Part shown: piece by piece, positions 60,560 to 64,000 of the stretch
Numbering within the stretch: position 1 is the first letter of the stretch
Layout of the letters: each line of letters begins with the position of its first letter
Source of the DNA: Osmia lignaria lignaria
Lineage: Eukaryota > Arthropoda > Insecta > Hymenoptera > Megachilidae
DNA: 64,000 nucleotides
Direction: 5' to 3'
NCBI RefSeq assembly: GCF_051020975.1
Contig: NW_027478171.1
Span: forward strand, 4,030,001-4,094,000
Made by a program: the position numbers and the translations under genes
Notes under the pieces: model-generated
Seen by the model: the letters and a program-made list of their open reading frames with translations, nothing else
Database searches by the model: none
What the model was told of the DNA's origin: nothing

Positions 60560-63500
60560 ATATCTCGATATATCTCGAAAACTACGCTTCTGATCAAAAA
60601 ATATCATAGAACATAAATTGTAGGAAACATAATTCTCTACAAAAAACGTCTCTTAACATTTTGCCATAGCTCGCTTCGTTTCCGAGATATTTGCAGATTC
60701 AGCTCAAAGGAACTGGCCTCACGGACATATTTCGAGATATTTCTTCTTCTTGTTGTTCTTCCTCTGCACAGCTAAGCTGGAAGTGGCGTTTGCAGCTCGC
60801 AATAGTGCAGAGTTATCTCAAAGAAAGGGGCCACGGTGTTTCTGTATCTCTATTATGTTGGTGCGGCTTCGGAGCTTTTAAATATCTTGATATATCTCGA
60901 GAACTACGCATCTGATCAAAAAATATCATAGAACATAAAAAGTAGGAAACTTAATTCTCTACAAAAAAGGTCTCTTAACATTTTGCCATAGCTCGCTTCG
61001 TTTCCGAGATATTTGCAGATTTATCTCAAGGGAAGGGGCCTGACGGACATATTTCGAGATATTTCTTCTTCTTGTTGTCCTTCTTCTGCACAGCTAAGCT
61101 GGAAGTGACATTTGCGGCTCGCACTAGTGCAGAGTTATCTCAAAGAAAGGGGCCACGGTGTTTCTGTACCTCTATTATGTTTGTGCAGCTTCGGAACTTT
61201 TAAATATCTCGATATATCTCGAGAACTACGCATCTGATCAAAAAATATCATAGAACATAAAAAGTAGAAAACCTAATTTTCTACAAAAAAGGTCTCTTAA
61301 CATTTTGCCGTAGCTCGCTTCGTTTCCGAGATATTTGCAAATTTATCTCAAGGGAAGGGGCCTGACGGACATATTTCGAGATATTTCTTCTTCTTGTTGT
61401 TCTTCTTCTGCACAGCTATGCTGGAAGTGGCATTTGCAGCTCGGAATAGTGCAGAGTTATCTCAAAGAAAGAGGCCACGGTGTTTCTGTACCTCTATTAT
61501 GTTTGTGCAGCTTCGGAACTTTTAAATATCTTGATATATCTCGAGAACTACGCATCTGATCAAAAAATATCATAGAAGATAAAAAGTAGGAAACTTAATT
61601 CTCTACAAAAAAGGTCTCTTAACATTTTGCCATAGCTCGCTTCGTTTCCGAGATATTTGCAGATTTATCTCAAGGGAAGGGGCCTGACGGACATATTTCG
61701 AGATATTTCTTCCTCTTGTTGTTCTTCTTCTGCACAGCTAAGCTGGAAGTGGCATTTGCAGCTCGCAATAGTGCAGAGTTATCGCAAAGAAAGGGGCCAC
61801 GGTGTTTCTGTATCTCTATTATGTTGGTGCGGCTTCGGAACTTTTAAATATCTTGATATATCTCGAGAACTACGCATCTGATCAAAAAATATCATAGAAC
61901 ATAAAAAGTAGGAAACTTAATTCTCTACAAAAAAGGTCTCTTAACATTTTGCCATAGCTCTCTTCGTTTCCGAGATATTTGCAGATATATCTCAAGGGAA
62001 GGGGCCTGAGGGACATATTTCGAGATATTTCTTCTTCTTGTTGTTCTTCTTCTGCACAGCTAAGCTGGAAGTGGCATTTGCAGCTCGCAATAGTGCAGAG
62101 TTATCTCAAAGAAAGGGTCCACGGTGTTTCTGTATCTCTATTATGTTGGTGCGGCTTCGGAACTTTTAAATATCTTGATATATCTCGAGAACTACGCATC
62201 TGATCAAAAAATATCATAGAACGTAAAAAGTAGGAAACTTAATTCTCTACAAAAAAGGTCTCTTAACATTTTGCCATAGCTCTCTTCGTTTCCGAGATAT
62301 TTGCAGACTTATCTCAAGGGAAGGGGCCTAACGGACATATTTCGAGATATTTCTTCTTCTAGTTGTTCTTCTTCTGCACAGCTAAACTGGAAGTGGCATT
62401 TCCAGCTCGCAATAGTGCAGAGTTATCTCAAAGAAAGGAGCCACGGTGTTTCTGTATCTCTATTATGTTGGTGCGGCTTCGGAACTTTTAAATATCTCGA
62501 TATATCTCGAAAACTACGCTTCTGATCAAAAAATATCATAGAACATAAATTGTAGGAAACATAATTCTCTACAAAAAACGTCTCTTAACATTTTGCCATA
62601 GCTCGCTTCGTTTCCGAGATATTTGCAGATTCAGCTCAAAGGAACGGGCCTGACGGACATATTTCGAGATATTTCTTCTTCTTGTTGTTCTTCTTCTGCA
62701 CAGCTAAGCTGGAAGTGGCATTTTCAGCTCGCAATAGTGCAGAGTTATCTCAAAGAAAGGGGTCACGGTGTTTCTGTATCTCTATTATGTTGGTGCGGCT
62801 TCGGAGCTTTTAAATATCTTGATATATCTCGAGAACTACGCATCTGATCAAAAAATATCATAGAACATAAAAAGTAGGAAACTTAATTCTCTACAAAAAA
62901 GGTCTCTTAACATTTTGCCATAGCTCGCGTCGTTTCCGAGATATTTGCAGATTTATCTCAAGGGAAGGGGCCTGACGGACATATTTCGAGATATTTCTTC
63001 TTCTTGTTGTCCTTCTTCTGCACAGCTAAGCTGGAAGTGACATTTGCGGCTCGCACTAGTGCAGAGTTATCTCAAAGAAAGGGGCCACGGTGTTTCTGTA
63101 CCTCTATTATGTTTGTGCAGCTTCGGAACTTTTAAATATCTCGATATATCTCGAGAACTACGCATCTGATCAAAAAATATCATAGAACATAAAAAGTAGA
63201 AAACCTAATTTTCTACAAAAAAGGTCTCTTAACATTTTGCCGTAGCTCGCTTCGTTTCCGAGATATTTGCAAATTTATCTCAAGGGAAGGGGCCTGACGG
63301 ACATATTTCGAGATATTTCTTCTTCTTGTTGTTCTTCTTCTGCACAGCTATGCTGGAAGTGGCATTTGCAGCTCGGAATAGTGCAGAGTTATCTCAAAGA
63401 AAGAGGCCACGGTGTTTCTGTACCTCTATTATGTTTGTGCAGCTTCGGAACTTTTAAATATCTTGATATATCTCGAGAACTACGCATCTGATCAAAAAAT
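60560..63500. repeat. 6-monomer period at the right end
   Basis: Units 60691, 61013 and 61335 recur as 62623, 62945 and 63267 (offset 1932 bp). They share CGGAGCTTTTAAAT, then TTGTCCTTCTTC with GTGACAT and GTTTGTGCAGC, then TGCAAATTT with CAGCTATGCTGG, GCTCGGAATAG and AAAGAGGCC. Identity is lower than in the other blocks (for example CCTCACGG against CCTGACGG, and GTGGCGTTTGC against GTGGCATTTTC). Confidence 0.8.
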
Positions 63501-63519
63501 ATCATAGAACATAAAAAGT

Positions 63520-63607
63520 AGGAAACCTAATTTTCTACAAAAAAGGTCTCTCAACATTTTGCCAGGAAACATAATTCTCTACAAAAAACGTCTCTTAACA
63601 TTTTGGA
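63520..63607. repeat. 44-bp partial duplication at a monomer junction
   Basis: The spacer segment from AGGAAACCTAATTTTC to CATTTTGCC (63520-63563) is followed at once by a second, non-identical version from AGGAAACATAATTCTC to CATTTTGG (63564-63607). The first has type-1-like context and the second type-2-like, with AAAAAACGTC. The unit is therefore 366 bp. Joining two different spacer types out of register suggests an illegitimate or misaligned exchange rather than slippage of one copy. Confidence 0.88.
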
Positions 63608-63632
63608 ATAGCTCGCTTCGTTTCCGAGATAT

Positions 63633-63953
63633 TTGCAGATTCAGCTCAAAGCAACTGGCCTGACGGACATATTTCGAGATATTTTTCTTCTTGTTGTTCT
63701 TCCTCTGCACAGCTAAGCTGGAAGTGGCATTTGCAGCTAGCAATAGTGCAGAGTTATCTCAAAGAAAGGGGCCACGGTGTTTCTGTATCTCTATTATGTT
63801 GGTGCGTCTTCGGAACTTTTAAATATCTCGATATATCTCGAAAACTACGCTTCTGATCAAAAAATATCATAGAACATAAATTGTAGGAAACATAATTCTC
63901 TACAAAAAAGGTCTCTTAACATTTTGCCATAGCTCGCTTCGTTTCCGAGATAT
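63633..63953. repeat. 321-bp TTCAGCTC-head monomer with a 1-bp deletion
   Basis: The pyrimidine tract reads ATATTTTTCTTCTTGTTG near 63680-63698, one base shorter than usual and with the mirror symmetry broken. It also carries GCAACTGGCC, GCAGCTAGCAATAG and GGTGCGTCTTCGG. The density of private changes is high here. Confidence 0.85.
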
Positions 63954-64000
63954 TTGCAGATATATCTCAAGGGAAGGGGCCTGACGGACATATTTCGAGA
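63954..64000. repeat. Partial monomer at the right window edge
   Basis: This holds the first 47 bases of an ordinary unit (ATATATCTCAAGGG head). The satellite therefore continues beyond the window. Confidence 0.95.

Larger units (their letters stand above)
1..64000. repeat. 322-bp satellite DNA tandem array filling the window
   Basis: The same 322-bp unit repeats head to tail from the first base to the last, always in the same orientation, with no unrelated sequence between copies. Anchoring on TTGCAG gives 198 complete monomers from 159 to 63953. Of these, 194 are exactly 322 bp, two are 321 bp (48781 and 63633), one is 319 bp (60050) and one is 366 bp (63267). Monomers differ by scattered substitutions that form subfamilies and longer higher-order repeats. 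Such arrays are characteristic of eukaryotic heterochromatin, often centromeric or pericentromeric; that location is inferred, not shown. I do not recognise the family. Confidence 0.98.

Noticed and set aside
159..63491. About 175 near-identical 74- or 84-codon plus-strand frames as a gene family
   Set aside because: They start with TTG, are out of phase between units, recur exactly with the satellite period, carry stops in 22 units and frequent amino-acid changes, and have no recognisable domain. They are the satellite read in one frame.
63520..63607. Transposon insertion or target-site duplication at the 44-bp repeat
   Set aside because: Both copies are ordinary satellite spacer, nothing lies between them, and they differ in subtype. 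It is an out-of-register satellite junction.
1..64000. CRISPR array
   Set aside because: The repeat is 322 bp with no unique spacers, and adjacent units are similar over their whole length.
1..64000. Ribosomal DNA spacer, telomeric repeat or bacterial repeat region
   Set aside because: No rRNA genes or promoters, no telomere-type short repeat, and no bacterial coding sequence anywhere in the window.

Overview
The whole 64 kb window is one uninterrupted tandem array of a single satellite DNA family. The repeat unit is 322 bp, about 39% G+C by a hand count of one unit, and all copies are in the same orientation. Using the motif TTGCAG as position +1 of the unit, there are 198 complete monomers between 159 and 63953, plus a partial monomer at each window edge. 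I see no protein-coding gene, RNA gene, transposon, CRISPR array, origin or unique-sequence spacer. The open frames that recur every 322 bp are copies of one ancestral frame, not genes.

The organism is almost certainly a eukaryote, because tens of kilobases of a roughly 0.3 kb satellite are typical of pericentromeric, centromeric or other heterochromatin. CpG is not visibly depleted (about 11 per monomer by eye, close to chance). This argues mildly against a vertebrate or plant with heavy CpG methylation and would fit an insect or other invertebrate. I do not recognise the family and cannot name a species.

Layout. (1) 1-10.4 kb: monomers of a few subfamilies, with a segment of about 2.5 kb duplicated at a spacing of 11 monomers, then a three-monomer repeat and a mosaic of earlier pieces. 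(2) 10.4-19.1 kb: 3.6 kb duplicated at a spacing of 16 monomers. (3) 19.6-33.6 kb: a second, different duplication at 16 monomers, overlaid by shorter copies at spacings of 8, 5 and 7. (4) 34.65-39.85 kb: a clean tandem duplication of an 8-monomer unit. (5) 40-53 kb: more varied monomers in mosaic order, including an ATG-bearing subfamily. (6) 53.4-57.4 kb: a 6-monomer unit present twice. (7) 57.8-60.4 kb: a distant copy of 40.7-43.3 kb, with one monomer gained and one lost. (8) 60.6-63.5 kb: another 6-monomer period, ending at a 44-bp partial duplication and two frame-breaking changes near 63.5-63.7 kb.

The left half (to about 34.6 kb) is more homogeneous. The right half carries nearly all the nonsense changes in the recurring frame, and three of the four length-altered monomers lie in the last 4 kb. 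This fits decay towards an array edge lying to the right. The monomer has internal structure: a diverged duplication at a 114-bp offset, six GAGATA/TATCTC hexamers, and a 24-nt mirror-symmetric pyrimidine-rich tract. I found no previously undescribed gene system. The interest lies in the array's architecture and the exchange junctions it preserves. Block edges below are read by eye from diagnostic variants and are good to roughly +/-100 bp.
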